Below, piece by piece: positions 28,118 to 39,731 of a stretch of DNA of 64,000 nucleotides. Position numbers and translations under genes: made by a program. The notes under the pieces are model-generated. The model did not search any database. It saw only the letters and a program-made list of their open reading frames with translations, and was not told the origin of the DNA. The stretch's first letter is position 1, and each line of letters opens with the position of its first letter. Source of the stretch: Candidatus Rhodoferax odensensis (lineage in GTDB: Bacteria; Pseudomonadota; Gammaproteobacteria; Burkholderiales; Burkholderiaceae_C); assembly GCA_016718405.1 (NCBI GenBank), contig JADKDJ010000016.1, positions 1 through 64,000 of the forward strand, in the 5' to 3' direction.

Positions 28118-29618
28118 ATGGATATCTGGAACCAACTGCTGCAGGGTTTGCCACCGCGGGTACGCCGGTGAACCTGCTGTGGGCCTTTGTCGGTTGCGCG
28201 TTCGGTACCGCCGTGGGCGTGTTGCCGGGCATCGGACCGGCGACCGCCGTGGCGATGCTGCTGCCGATCACCGCCAAGGTGGACGCCACAGCGTCGATGA
28301 TCTTCTTCGCGGGCATTTACTACGGGGCCATGTACGGCGGCTCCACCACTTCCATTTTGCTCAACACGCCGGGCGAGACCGCCAGCATGGTCACGGCCAT
28401 GGAGGGCAACAAGATGGCCAAGAGTGGCCGCGCCGGGGCGGCGCTGGCCACTGCGGCCATTGGCTCTTTTGTCGCGGGCACGCTGGCCACCATATTGGTG
28501 ACCCTGTTTGCGCCGGTGGTGGCCGAGTTCGCGGTAAAACTAGGCCCGCCGGAGTACTTCATGCTGATGCTGCTGGCCTTTACCACCGTCAGCGCGGTGC
28601 TGGGGCAAAGTACGGTGCGGGGGCTCACAGCGCTGTTTGTGGGTCTGGCGGCGGGGCTGGTCGGCCTGGATCAGATCACCGGTCAGGCGCGTTACACCGG
28701 TGGCGTGCCGGAACTGATGGATGGCATCGAGATCGTGCTGGTGGCGGTCGGCCTGTTTGCCGTGGCCGAGCCTTGCACGCGGTGTTGTTTGAAGGTCGGG
28801 TCGTCGAGTCCGCCAACAAGCTGAGCCGGGTCAGCATGACGGCCAGCGACTGGCGCCGCTCTATCCCCGCATGGCTGCGCGGCACCGCCATTGGTGCGCC
28901 GTTCGGCTGTATTCCGGCGGGTGGCACCGAAATACCGACCTTCCTGAGCTACGCCACCGAGAAGAAGCTGGCCCAACCGGCCCATCAGGCCGAGTTCGGC
29001 AGCAAGGGCGCGATTGAAGGTGTGGCCGGTCCCGAGGCGGCCAACAATGCCACCGTCACCGCGGCGCTGATTCCCTTGTTGACGCTGGGAATTCCCACCT
29101 CGAATACCACTGCGATTCTGCTGGGCGCCTTCCAGAACTACGGAATTCAACCGGGCCCCCAACTGTTCAGCAGTTCGTCGGCACTGGTGTGGGCCCTGAT
29201 CGCCTCACTGTATATCGGCAACGTGATGCTGTTGGTGCTCAACCTGCCTTTGGTAGGTATGTGGGTCAAATTGTTGAAGGTGCCCAAGCCACAACTGTAT
29301 GCGGGCATTCTGATCTTCGCCACGGTGGGCGCCTACGGCATGCGCCAAAGCGCCTTTGACCTGTTCCTGCTCTATGGCATCGGTGTGTTGGGCTTGATCA
29401 TGCGCCGCTTCAACTTCCCCACCGCGCCGGTGGTGGTAGGCATGATTCTGGGCCCCTTGGCCGAGGCGCAGTTGCGCAACGCGATCTCCATCGGAGAGGG
29501 CAGCGCGATGGTGTTCTTGCAACGGCCGATGGCGCTGAGCTTGCTGATCGTGGTGGTGGTGGTGCTGGTGGTGCCGAAGTTGCTGAAGCGATTGCAAAAC
29601 GGCAAGGATTCACTTTGA
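28118..29618 (+). CDS. tctA: Tripartite tricarboxylate transporter large membrane subunit TctA, two frameshifts
   Basis: ATG 28118 gives MDIWNQLLQGF. One missing T near 28151 hides the continuation FATAGTPVNLLWAFVGC. The conserved GVLPGIGPATAVAMLLP and GAMYGGSTTSILLNTPGE follow. A missing G near 28775 (AEALHAV expected) causes the second shift. The rest, with PAGGTEIPTFLSYATEK, GVAGPEAANNA and LGIPTSNTTAILLGAF, is complete to 29618. The repaired length is about 500 residues with 11-12 membrane segments. It is the channel-forming subunit working with TctB and the TctC receptor. Confidence 0.88.
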
Positions 29619-30269
29619 CGGGCCACCCGGTCCTGATGCCATGCCAGTTGTGGGCGAAGCGGTTGTGTGTGCCGAGAGACCGGAATCGGGCGGGCTGGCC
29701 CAGGCCATATGCATGTCCGCAGTTGAGGCGGACGCCTTGAAGTACGCGCCGGGGCGCAAGCCCTGGTCGTAGCTGATCACGTGTTTGATGATCTGGTCCA
29801 AGGCCGGCACAACGGTTGCCGGTAGTGCCTGGCGTTCTGAGCCGTCGCTTGTGATTTCGACCGCCCGGCCGTCCTTGAAGCGTATCCGCAGGATGGGCAC
29901 GCCCGGCATATCGGCGCCAGGGCAGCGCTGCCCACCACTGTACAGATCCTTGGCCACCGAGCCGTCGTTCAGTGTCAGGTCGAAGACCACCAGGTTGTGA
30001 ACCGTCACGCGATGCTGATAGCGGCAGTGCTGGGTGAGCTCGGCAACCCCTGACAAGAACGCCCGTGCGCTGTGCGCCGCCAGTGGCGACAGGCCAGGTG
30101 CGTGCGAAGGTGTCAGGCGATCCAGCGCCCGCTCCAGCCGCTCGTTGAACATCGCCACCAACTTGGCGTTGGGTGTGTTGCCCGGTGGACTGGGTGCCTG
30201 GTAGTACCAGCGCAGGAACAGCGCGACCGCGACGCCCCCGACGATGAGCGCGACGATGGGCCACAACAT
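29610..30269 (-). CDS. Uncharacterised membrane-anchored protein
   Basis: ATG 30269 gives MLWPIVALIVGGVAVALFL, a single N-terminal membrane helix followed by RWYY. The remaining 195 residues are soluble (about 219 total). Features are LFLRWYYQAPSPPG, a Cys pair in QHCRYQHR and GGQRCPGAD, and alternating strands (VHNLVVFDLTLNDG, ILRIRFKDGRAVEITSDG). The C-terminal 40 residues are low complexity (Ala, Ser, Thr, Gly). It converges with tctA, overlapping its end by 9 bp. I do not recognise a family. Confidence 0.6.
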   Translation of the reverse strand: MLWPIVALIVGGVAVALFLRWYYQAPSPPGNTPNAKLVAMFNERLERALDRLTPSHAPGLSPLAAHSARAFLSGVAELTQHCRYQHRVTVHNLVVFDLTLNDGSVAKDLYSGGQRCPGADMPGVPILRIRFKDGRAVEITSDGSERQALPATVVPALDQIIKHVISYDQGLRPGAYFKASASTADMHMAWASPPDSGLSAHTTASPTTGMASGPGGPSK

Positions 30270-30507
30270 GGATGATCCTTTTGGGTTTGGCATGGGCCGC
30301 ATTGTCGCCTTGATCCCGGGTGACGCCATGGCTGGTACGAATGATCCGTCGACACGTATCGCCTTGTCCTGAACGGTGCCACAATTGTGCGGTCGCCCCG
30401 AGTTGGGTGCCGCGCGTTGGTCGCAGGTCTTCGATGGCATCGACACCACACCTGTGGCTACCTGACATCTCTATGGTTCGTGCAGATTTCCAATTGCCAG
30501 AAGATCC

Positions 30508-33500
30508 ATGAATGCAATCGTTGACCCTAAGGTCTTGGTTCGGCTCTTGCGGATGCAAGGCAAGCTCTTGCGCCTGTCGGACGCTGAACTGGCTCCCTTT
30601 GTCATCCGTGAGCTGTCGCAGGTGCCCGGCGTCGGGCACATTGAGTACGCTGCTGCGGAAACGGGCGACCGGGAGCGCACCATTCGCTACCGGATGGACA
30701 GCAACGGGCAGTTTCGCGGCGAGCTGATCTTCAGTCTGTCCGACGCCACGGCCTTCGCGCCTTACACCGATCATGTGGGCTACTGCGTGTCCATGCTGAC
30801 GCAAATTCTTGAGCAGCGGCGCCAACGCGCGGCCGTCACTCGGGAGCCAAGCGTACTTGAGCGGCAGTATTTGGACATTGTTGGTGTCATGGTGCTGGCC
30901 TTGGACCGCAATGGACGGATCACAATGATCAACAGGAAGGGCGAACAGTTGCTTGGTCGCGCCGAGAAGGACTTGCTAGGCGCCGATTGGTTCGAATACC
31001 CGTACCGGCGGACGAACGCGATTCGGTCCGGCGGGTATACGACACGCTGATGTCGGGCCAGATTCAATGTCTTGAACACTACGAAAACTGCATCGTCAAT
31101 GCCAGGGGACTCACGCTGGCGCTTGCCTGGACCAATAGCCTGTTGCATGACGAGGCAGGACAAGTGGTGGGCACACTGTCTTGCGCCGAGGACATCACCG
31201 AGCGCCGGGCGGTAGAACAGGATCGGCTTGCAGCACAGAACGCCCTGCGCGACAGCGAAAGCGCGTATGCGGCTGTTTTTCGACAATGTCCCGGTCGGCA
31301 TCTTTGTCTCCACTCGCGCGGGCAAGTTTGTTTATGTCAATGCGGCCCTGCCGCGAATCTTGGGTTACGACTCGCCCGAGGAATTGATCACGGTGGTTAA
31401 TCGCAGCTCCATTGCAGAGGCGGTGTACGTCGAACCCGGGCGACGCCAGCAGGTGATTCAGGCTTTCGATCGCAGCCAAGAGCGATGGCATTGCACCGGA
31501 GAACCGTTACCGACGCAAGGATGGGGAGGTGATTGATGCGATTCTTTCCTTGGGTGAACAGTACGACAGCGCCACCGCCGAGCTTCGATATTTCGGGGTC
31601 ATCACCGACATCAGCGAGGGCAAACGCATGGAGGATGAGCTGACGGAGAGCCGGGAAAAGTTTCGTGGCTTGAGTGAGGCGGCGTTCGAGGCCATCTTCA
31701 TCTCCGAACAAGGGCGTTGCCTGGAACAGAATCAACGCGCCGAGCAGATGTTCGGCTATAGCGCACAAGAAGCCCTTGGTCGGCCGGGCACGGATTGGAT
31801 CGCCCCGGCCGATCGTGAGCTGGTCATCAAGAACATGATGAGCGGTTGTGAGTTGCCATACGAGGTGACTGCCTTGCGCAAGGATGGCTCAACGTTTCCG
31901 GCCACGATCCGTGGCAAGGGAATGCACTACAAGGACCGGGCGGTGCGGGTGACGTCATTGAGTGACATCACCGAGCGCAAGCAGGCGCAGGATGAAATTC
32001 TGCGTGAGCGTGACTTCAGCCGCGCCGCGCTGGACAGCCTGCCCGGCCTGTTTTACCTGATTGACCAACAAGGCCAATTCCTGCGATGGAACCAGAACTT
32101 CGAGACGGTGTCGGCCACGACTCCGCCGAGATTTCACGCCTGTCGCCACTGGACTTCTTTGACGCCGATGAGCAAGCACCGGTAGCGGCTGCCATTGAGC
32201 GGGTCTATGAGCAGGGTGAAGCGCAGGTGGAGGCATGGTTTCTGACCAAGAACCGGGCCAAGATTCCTTTCCTGTTCAACGGCAAGCGTTGTTTGTTTGA
32301 CGGCAAGCCTTGTCTGATGGGGATGGGCATTGATATCACTGAGCGCAAGCGTGCCGACGAGCGAATCGAGCATCTCGCGTTTTATGACCCGCTCACCAAT
32401 CTGCCTAACCGGCGTCTTTTGCTGGATCGGCTGGAGCAAGCGATTTCGAGCAGTACCCGCCACGTTCGTCACGGGGCTTTGATGCTGCTCGACATGGACG
32501 ACTTCAAGACACTCAACGATACGCTGGGGCACGATGTTGGTGATCAGTTCTTGGTGGAGGTCGCGCGTCGCCTGCAAGCGTCGGTTCGCGAGGGTGATAC
32601 CGTCGCGCGGCATGGTGGCGACGAGTTTGTGGTGATATTGGAAGACCTTAGCGAAGGCGCGCTTGCGGTGGTGCAGGCCGGGAGCGTTGCGGTCAAGATA
32701 CTGAAGGCTGTGAGCCAGCCCTATGTGCTGGACTTGACCATTGCTGATGGTCAGAACCATACCCGCGCCTACCACGGCACGTCGAGCATTGGCATCACCC
32801 TGTTTCTGGGTAGCGCCGTATCGGTTGATGAGCTGCTGCGTCGTGCCGATACCGCTATGTACCAGGCCAAGGCTGCTGGCCGAAACGCCTTGCGTTTTTT
32901 CGATCCCGAGATGCAGTCCGCCGTCACGGCACGCGCCGCGCTGGACAACGATCTGCGCGACGCTGTTCGCGAGGGGCAGTTCGTTCTCTATTACCAGCCG
33001 CAGGTTGATGTCGATGCACGATGCTCCGGCGCCGAGGCGCTGCTGCGGTGGCAGCATCCCCGGCGGGGCCTGGTGCCGCCTGCCGAGTTCATTGCGCACG
33101 CCGAGGCGACCGGGCTTATTGTCGCCATTGGACAGTGGGTGCTGGAGACGGCGTGCGCGCAATTGGTGATCTGGGCCACGCAGCCGCGTGCCTCGCACCT
33201 GACACTTGCGGTTAATGTCAGTGCCCGGCAGTTCCGTGATGTGGACTTTGTGGAGCAGATTCTGGCCATAGTGCGCCGCACGGGGTCAACCCTAGGAAGC
33301 TGAAGCTGGAATTGACGGAGAGTGTGTTGCTCGAACAGGTGGAGGACACCATTGCCAAGATGACAGCACTGCAAGCGGCTGGGATCGGCTTCGCGCTGGA
33401 CGACTTCGGTACGGGCTATTCCTCTCTGTCTTACCTCAAGCGCCTGCCACTGGATCAACTCAAGATCGACCAGTCCTTCGTGCGGGACGTGCTGACCGAC

Positions 33501-33680
33501 CCGAACGACGCAGCCATCGCGCGCACCATCGTGGCGCTGGCGCACAGTATGGGCCTGGCTGTGATCGCCGAGGGTGTGGAGACCCAGGCCCAGCGCGAGT
33601 TTCTGGCCGCCAACGGCTGCATGGCCTACCAGGGCTATCTGTTTGGGCGACCGGCGCCGATACAGAATTTCCGGTGGTGA
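30508..33680 (+). CDS. Multi-PAS GGDEF-EAL cyclic di-GMP signalling protein, several frameshifts
   Basis: After repair the protein has about 1,057 residues: an N-terminal region of 120 residues, four PAS/PAC modules (about 30880-32360; GTLSCAEDITERR, RYFGVITDIS, RVTSLSDITERK and MGIDITERKR mark the PAC ends), a GGDEF domain and an EAL domain. GGDEF is intact in ARHGGDEFVVIL near residue 701, with a product-inhibition RxxD (REGD) five residues before it. The EAL motif is in CSGAEALLRW, with DDFGTGYSSLSYL and IAEGVETQ. Both activities look possible. Frameshifts occur near 31005, 31275, 31500, 32090 and 33300. No transmembrane helix is visible, so it is probably a cytoplasmic sensor. Confidence 0.85.
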
Positions 33681-33785
33681 ACAGTTGCCGTCGCTTGATC
33701 AGGCCGCCGGAACAGCGCGGACCAGCGCAGCGCTTGCGGAAGTTTGCGATTAGACTTTCGCCACTACGGTAGCTGGGACATCGCG

Positions 33786-34237
33786 ATGAAGGACCATCAT
33801 TTTGGCCGGTATGAAGAACGACGCTGGCGCCCCATCGTCTGGACCTCCGAGCTTGAGGTCGGCGTTGAGACCATCGACAAGGCCCACCGCGAGCTGATTG
33901 AACTCTACAACGCGGTGCGTGAGGCCAGTCAGCTGAAGGACCGGGCCTGGACCGGCGTGCTGCTGGAGCGGCTTGGCAACGCGACGGCGGCGCATTTCGA
34001 GGAAGAAGAAATGTTGATGTCGGGCATCAACTACGCGCAGGCGCCCGACCACAGGAGGAGCACCGCAAGCTGCTTGATGAGTTCGCGCATCAGGTTGACG
34101 AGTGGCGTGATCGACACGACTCTGCCGAGTTGCTGTGCCGGTTTCTGTACGCTTGGCTACATGCGCATGTTGCCGCAATGGATTCCAACTTGGCGCGCTT
34201 GATCAACGATCGGTTGGCTTCTGGCGGTGGTGAGTAG
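33786..34237 (+). CDS. Bacteriohemerythrin, one frameshift
   Basis: Iron ligands follow the hemerythrin pattern: TIDKAHRELIELYNAV, AAHFEEEEMLM, DHQEEHRKLLDEF (after repair), and LYAWLHAHVAAMDSNL. One base is missing near 34053, so the literal frame ends at 34202 with an unrelated tail. The restored frame stops at 34235-34237. The repaired length is about 150 residues. Such proteins bind O2 reversibly on a di-iron centre. It follows the cyclic di-GMP gene by about 105 bp on the same strand, consistent with oxygen-linked control of motility or biofilm (inference). Confidence 0.85.
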
Positions 34238-34288
34238 CTAGCACCATATCAGCCCTTGGGGGCGGTCCCCGCGCGGTAACATCCTGGC

Positions 34289-35777
34289 ATGCCCAATACC
34301 GACGCCCTGCCACGCGACGCTCAGAGCATTCTGGAGCTGGCTGCGCGCTCCATGTTTGACCTGTTTGCCAACGCCAGCGAAGGCATGATGCTGGTGGACC
34401 GGCAGGCGAGGGTGGTGTGGATCAATGAGCAGTACAAGCGTTTTCTGCCAGCCTTGGGTTTCGAGCGGGTGGAAGACTTTGTAGGCCATCCAGTGGCCAG
34501 CGTCGTGCAAAACACGCAAATGCACCAGGTCCTCGAGAGCGGCAAACCGATCCTGATCGACTTGCTGAGCAACCGGGCCGGTACCTTTGTGGTCAGCCGT
34601 GTGCCGCTGCGTGACGCGGCGGGCGAAGTGATTGGGGCATTGGGTATTGTGCTTTTTGATCACGCTGAAACTGCCTTGGCGCCTCTGATTCAGAAGTTTT
34701 CCATGCTGCAGCGCGACCTGGACGAAGCGCGCCGCGAGCTCGCCACACAGCGCCTACAGCACGGCGCCGGCAAGCGCCAGTCCAAATACACGTTCGCCAG
34801 TTTTGTGGGGACCAGTCCGGCGGCAGTGGAGGTCAAACGCCAGGCCCGGCGTGCGGCGCTGTCGAGCAGCCCGGTGTTGCTGCTGGGTGAGACCGGTACC
34901 GGCAAGGAACTGCTGGCGCACGCCATTCACGCATCGTCTGCCCGCGCGCGTGGGCCCTTCATCAGCGTGAACATCGCGGCCGTGCCCGATACCCTGCTGG
35001 AGGCTGAGTTTTTCGGCGTCGCGCCGGGGGCCTTCACCGGGGCGGAGCGCAAGGGGCGCGACGGCAAGTTTCGCCTGGCCGATGGTGGCACCTTGTTTCT
35101 CGATGAGATTGGCGACATGCCTGTCGCACTTCAATCGAAATTGCTGAGGGCGCTGCAAGAAGGCGAGATTGAACCGCTGGGCTCCAACAAGCTGGTCCCC
35201 TTTGACGCCCGTGTGATTGCGGCCACTTCGCGCGACCTGGTCAAGCTGGTGCGCGAGGGCAGTTTTCGTGAAGACTTGTTCTATCGGCTCAACGTGCTGC
35301 CCATTCGTGTCTGCCGGCGCTGCGCGATCGGCGCGAGGACATTGCGGCGCTGGTCGAAGCCTTGGGTGAAGACATGGCCTTGCGCAGCGGCGACCAGCCG
35401 CCCGAGCTGAGCGCCGATGCGCTGGCGCTGCTGGCTGCGCAGCACTGGCGCGGCAACATTCGCGAGCTGCGCAACGTGCTGGAGCAAGCCACCATGCGCG
35501 GCGAGTCGCACCACATCACGGCTGGGCAGCTTGAAGCCGTATTGCGTGAAGCTGGGGTGGAGCAAGTCGCGCCAGCGCTGCCCGCGCAGACGCCGCGGAC
35601 AGCGGCGTCTGCCCTGGACCCCAATGGCGCGGTGCGTCCCCTGGCCGAACAGGTTGCCGAGTTGGAGCAACGCGCGATTGCTGCGGCCATGGCCGCCACC
35701 CGGGGCAACAAGGCGGCAGCGGCCAAGATGCTCGGTATCGCGCGTGCAACTTTTATGCCAAGACCGCGCTGGATTGA
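34289..35777 (+). CDS. PAS-containing sigma-54-dependent activator (NtrC family), two frameshifts
   Basis: A PAS domain (SEGMMLVDRQARVVWIN) occupies residues 15-125. The AAA+ domain has Walker A LLGETGTGKELLAHAI, the sigma-54 contact loop PGAFTGAERKG, Walker B GGTLFLDEIGDMP and the R-finger region FREDLFYRLNVLPI. A shift near 35312 precedes LPALRDRREDIAALVE. The Fis-type HTH is RGNKAAAAKMLGIARATF; one missing T near 35754 gives YAKTALD and a stop at 35777. The length is about 496 residues. No receiver domain is present, so the PAS domain is the likely input. It sits directly before the cyclase/ATPase gene. Confidence 0.87.
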
Positions 35778-35809
35778 CGTACAGCGATCCTGGCTTACCA
35801 TTGCGAGCC

Positions 35810-38800
35810 ATGCGCTGCGCTGCCTGCCCTGACTGACAATCCGCCCACGCACCACTTCTGCGAGTGCTGCGGCCTGGGGCTGCCCCAGCCGTGCCCCAGT
35901 TGTCAGCACCTCTGCGGCGCAACGGCGCGGTTTTGTGGGGCTTGTGGCACGCCACTGGAGCGACACGATGGCGCTCTGGTGCTGCAAAGCGAGCCGAAAG
36001 TTCCTGTAGAGATCTGGGGCGAGCTCAAACAAGCCACCGTGCTGTTTGCCGACATTGTTGGCTCCACCGAGCACATCGCAGGTCTGGATGCAGAGCAGGC
36101 CATGGAGCAACTGCGTCCGGCCGTTTTTGGCATGTGCGAGGCGGTTGAGCGTTTTGGCGGGACCGTGGTGCGCACCCTGGGTGATGGCGTGATGGCCTTG
36201 TTTGGTGTGCCCAGGGCACTTGAGGGCCACGCCCTGTTGGCCTGCCATGCGGCGCAGGCGATGGTGCTCGCCAGTGGCAACTGGGCCGTGGCGCTTCCGA
36301 TTCGGGTTGGCCTGCATTCAGGCCAGGTCGCATCAGACCCACAAGACGCCAAATATGGCCTGGGCGGCGGCGCTCACGGCCTGACGATTCACCTGGCCAG
36401 CCGGGTGGTGGCACTGGCGCAGCCCGGTGGCATTTGCCTCACCGGAGTGACCAGGGGCCTGCTGGGTCACAGCGCTGGCACGCGCTGGATGGGTGACTTT
36501 GCGCTCAAGGGTATTGCCGCACGTACGCCGATTTATGAGCTGCAGTCGGTTGCCGGCGCGCGCGCCGATGGTCGTATGGGTCCGCACTTCGATGCGGCGA
36601 CGGGTCTGGACGGTGCTGCACAGCAGGTGTCGACGTTTCGGGGGCGCCAGCTTGAGTTGGACATCCTCAAGGCCGCGCTGGCGCGTGCCCAGGCGGGGGA
36701 TGCGCGCGTGCTGGGTATCTGCGCCGAGCCCGGCGGTGGCAAGAGTCGTTTGAGCCTGGAGTTTGTTCGGCTGTGCCGGGCGCAGGGCTTGAACGTCTGT
36801 GAGGTACGGGCGCAACTGTATGGTCAGGCCACGCCGCTGCAACCCATCCTGGCCTTGCTGCGGCGCCAGTATTTCACATTGCCGGTACCGACAGCGCCGA
36901 CATTGCGCGCACCCGTATCACACAGCGCTTGCAAGCCCTGCAAGTCGGTGCGCAGGATATTGAACTGACGTGCGAGTTCCTGGGTGTCGCAGCACCCGAT
37001 GCGCCACAGTGCGCGCTGAGTCCGAGCGCCAAACACGAACGCATGCTCGACCTGATGCGCCAACTGGTGCGCGAGGCCGGACGCCAGCCCGGCGTCATCT
37101 TGTTTGAAGACCTGCACTGGCTCGACGAGGCGAGTGAGGGTTTTGTGACCGCCCTGGTGGAAGCAGTAGCCGGCAGCCACACCCTGGTGCTGATGAACTA
37201 CCGGCCCCAGTACCAGGCGAGCTGGGCGAACGCCGCGCACTTTACGCAAATCAATCTGCCCGACCTTGGCGCCAGCGACATGCGTGTGCTGGTCGATGAA
37301 CTGCTGGGGCGGCGCCCGGAGTTGGCGAAGTGTGCGAGAGGATCGTGGTGCGCAGTGCGGGCAACCCGTTCTTCGCGGAGGAACTGGCCCGCACGCTGAT
37401 TGAAAGCGCCTTGCTGTCCGATATTGGGCCAGCCGGTGTGTCGCCACGGCGCCTGGAGCAGATTGAACGCGCCATGCCCGACACCGTACAGGCCATTATT
37501 GGCGCCAAGGTCGACCGACTGGGCGAGCCGGAGAAGACGCTGCTGCAGATGTGCGCCATCATCGGCAAAGAGATTCCCATGGCCGTGATCGAGCAGGTGG
37601 CCAGCCACTTGCGACTGGTGCTTGAGCGCGGCCTGGCCGGTTTGTGCCAGGCGGGTTTGATTCTGGCGCAAAGTGACGCCGGTAAACGCTGCTTTGTGTT
37701 TCGTCACCCCATCATCCAGGAGGTGACCTACAGCATGCAGCTCAAGGTACGCCGGGTCTCGCTGCATCTGGCGGTGGCGCAGGTGATGCAGACGTACTAC
37801 CGTGAGCGGCTCGACGAGTTTGCCGGTTTGATCGCCTACCATTACGAGGCGGCGCAGGAGTTCTCGATTGCGGCGCAGCACTTGGCGCGCGCGGCGCGCT
37901 GGATCGGCACCACCGATTCGGCGCAGGCGGTCAAGTTGTGGCGCAAGGTGTGGGACATGCTGCAAGACCAGCCACGGTCGGCCACTACCGACAGCTTGCG
38001 TGCCCTGGCCGGTGGTCGTATCGTCTACCTGGGCTGGCGCGAGGGCTTGACGCTTGACGAAGTACAGCGTCTGACGGGCGAAGCGCTGACCTTGGCCGCC
38101 CATGGCGACGCGAGGCTGGTTCAATTGCTGCTGTTTGCGCGCGGGCGCATGATGCAGTCCAGCGGGCTGGCGGCTGACCTCTATGTTGATAGCCTGCACG
38201 AAGCCTTGGCCTTGAGCCCGGCCACGCTCGATGCCGGGCGACGGGCCACTTTGAACCTGGCACTCAGCCACGCGCACGCGTGGTCGGGCCTGTTGGAGCA
38301 AGGATTGGCGGCAAACGACATCGCGTTGGATGGCCTGACCGCCATCGACCAGTTTGACCGAGATTTCATTGGGTTCAACATCGAGCAATGGGCCATGAGC
38401 ATTCGCGTACGCCTGCTCAATCGATTGGGGCGATTCGACGAGGCGCTGAGTTGGATCAAGCAGGTGACGGCCAGAGCCGACGCGTCGGGTGACCCGGTCA
38501 TGCAGCAGATTGCGCGCCACGTCTATGTGGACTACGCCTGGTGCAAGGGGGACGTGCCGCTGGCGCTTGAATGCGAACGGCACTCGCTTGGCATGGCAAG
38601 CCCGCACATGAGTCCTTATTCCCAGGTATTCGAGCACTGTTCGCGTGGATTCGTGCAGCTGACGCTGAGCAACTATCAGGTGGCAAGAGACGCATTTCGC
38701 GCGGCATCAAGCCTGATCGCCCAGACGAAAGTCGCAGTGGAGTTCGAGGCGGAGATGCTGTGCGGACTGGCGGACTGCTGCCTCGGCCTTGGCGAGTACA

Positions 38801-39039
38801 CCCAGGCCGCCGAGATGGCCAGACTGGGGCTTGAAAAGGCGCGGGCGCAAACCAATCGCGTGGCGCAGTGTCGGGCGCTGATTGCCATAGCCTTGGCCAG
38901 GCAAGCTGAGCCCGACTCGGCAAGCCAAGCGCAAAGCGCACTGGGGCAAGCGCAGCAGTTGATCAGCCAGACCGGGGCGGTGTTCCTGCTTGAGCGCTGG
39001 CAGCATTCGCAGAGTCTGCTGTGCCAGAGCGCCCCGTGA
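35810..39039 (+). CDS. Zinc-ribbon / class III nucleotide cyclase / AAA ATPase / TPR-like protein, three frameshifts
   Basis: ATG 35810 gives MRCAACP. One extra base near 35833 hides DNPPTHHFCECCG and a second zinc ribbon (CPSCQHLC, FCGACGTPL). The cyclase domain has VLFADIVGSTEHIAG and VVRTLGDGVMALFGVP, with metal aspartates in ADIVGS and LGDGV. A STAND-like ATPase follows: Walker A ICAEPGGGKSRL, Walker B VILFEDLHWLDEA. The C-terminal 450 residues are helical repeats. Shifts near 36887 and 37328 break the literal frames. The total is about 1,075 residues. Proteins of this architecture couple cAMP production or signal sensing to a large scaffold; the substrate ATP or GTP is not resolved here. 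Confidence 0.82.
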
Positions 39040-39709
39040 TCCGATTGCCTGTTTGGACAGCGCGCACGAGCAGGGTGTATTCGCGCATGCCGTAGTCGCA
39101 CACCAGCTCGACTTGGGCGCCCAGTGCTTGCTCGCAATAGGTACGCCACTGCTGCGGCGCGGCGTAATAGAGCTCGGGAGTAGGGCGGGCGTGCTGCGGC
39201 GGGGTCAGGAAGTTCACCGCGAACCCACGCAAACTGGTGCTGTTCATTTGTTGCAGGGTGTCCGCGATGAACTGCTCCCAAACGTCGTGGGTCTGATCGA
39301 GCTTGACGTTGAAGATGCCACTGGCAACCGAGTAGTGCGCCACGCGTGTGGCTCGGCAGGCGGCTTCAAATGACGTGAGCGGCCGTTTGCCGAACAGTCG
39401 TTGGGCGTGCGTGATCATCGCCGCTGACAGGTCCACGCCCAGATAGTCGACGTTGGCGCGGCGGTGGCGCTTTTTCAGGTAGCTCAGCAGCGCGCCATAG
39501 CCGCAGCCAATGTCGTTCAGGCGAAACGGTTGGCTGAAGTCGCACAGTTTGAGCAACTGCACAAAGCGCATGTCCTGACTGGGCTGGCAGGACCAGTCCA
39601 CGCCGCGCGGCGTCGGGCCATGGCGTGTGACTTTGTCCGTGTAGTACTGCGCCACCATGCGTTGCAGCGCGCTCAGGTCGCTGCCCAGAGCAGCCGCCGA
39701 AGCCGTCAT
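38963..39709 (-). CDS. SAM-dependent methyltransferase
   Basis: The 248-residue protein has motif I LNDIGCGYGALLSYL near residue 65 and VDYLGVDLSAAMITHA, typical class I methyltransferase. A N-terminal TPRGVDWSC segment and FAVNFLTPP are unusual and shared with a group of uncharacterised methyltransferases. The target is unknown. The last 77 bp overlap the convergent cyclase/ATPase gene end. The tail TADSANAASAQAG in this overlap is low complexity and may be an extension rather than part of the fold. Confidence 0.8.
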   Translation of the reverse strand: MTASAAALGSDLSALQRMVAQYYTDKVTRHGPTPRGVDWSCQPSQDMRFVQLLKLCDFSQPFRLNDIGCGYGALLSYLKKRHRRANVDYLGVDLSAAMITHAQRLFGKRPLTSFEAACRATRVAHYSVASGIFNVKLDQTHDVWEQFIADTLQQMNSTSLRGFAVNFLTPPQHARPTPELYYAAPQQWRTYCEQALGAQVELVCDYGMREYTLLVRAVQTGNRITGRSGTADSANAASAQAGTPPRSG

Positions 39710-39731
39710 GTTGGGGCTCGTGCTGATAGCG

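Noticed and set aside
37198..38637. 479-codon minus-strand frame under the cyclase/ATPase repeat region
   Set aside because: Shadow of the repeat region; no recognisable motif and no ribosome site.
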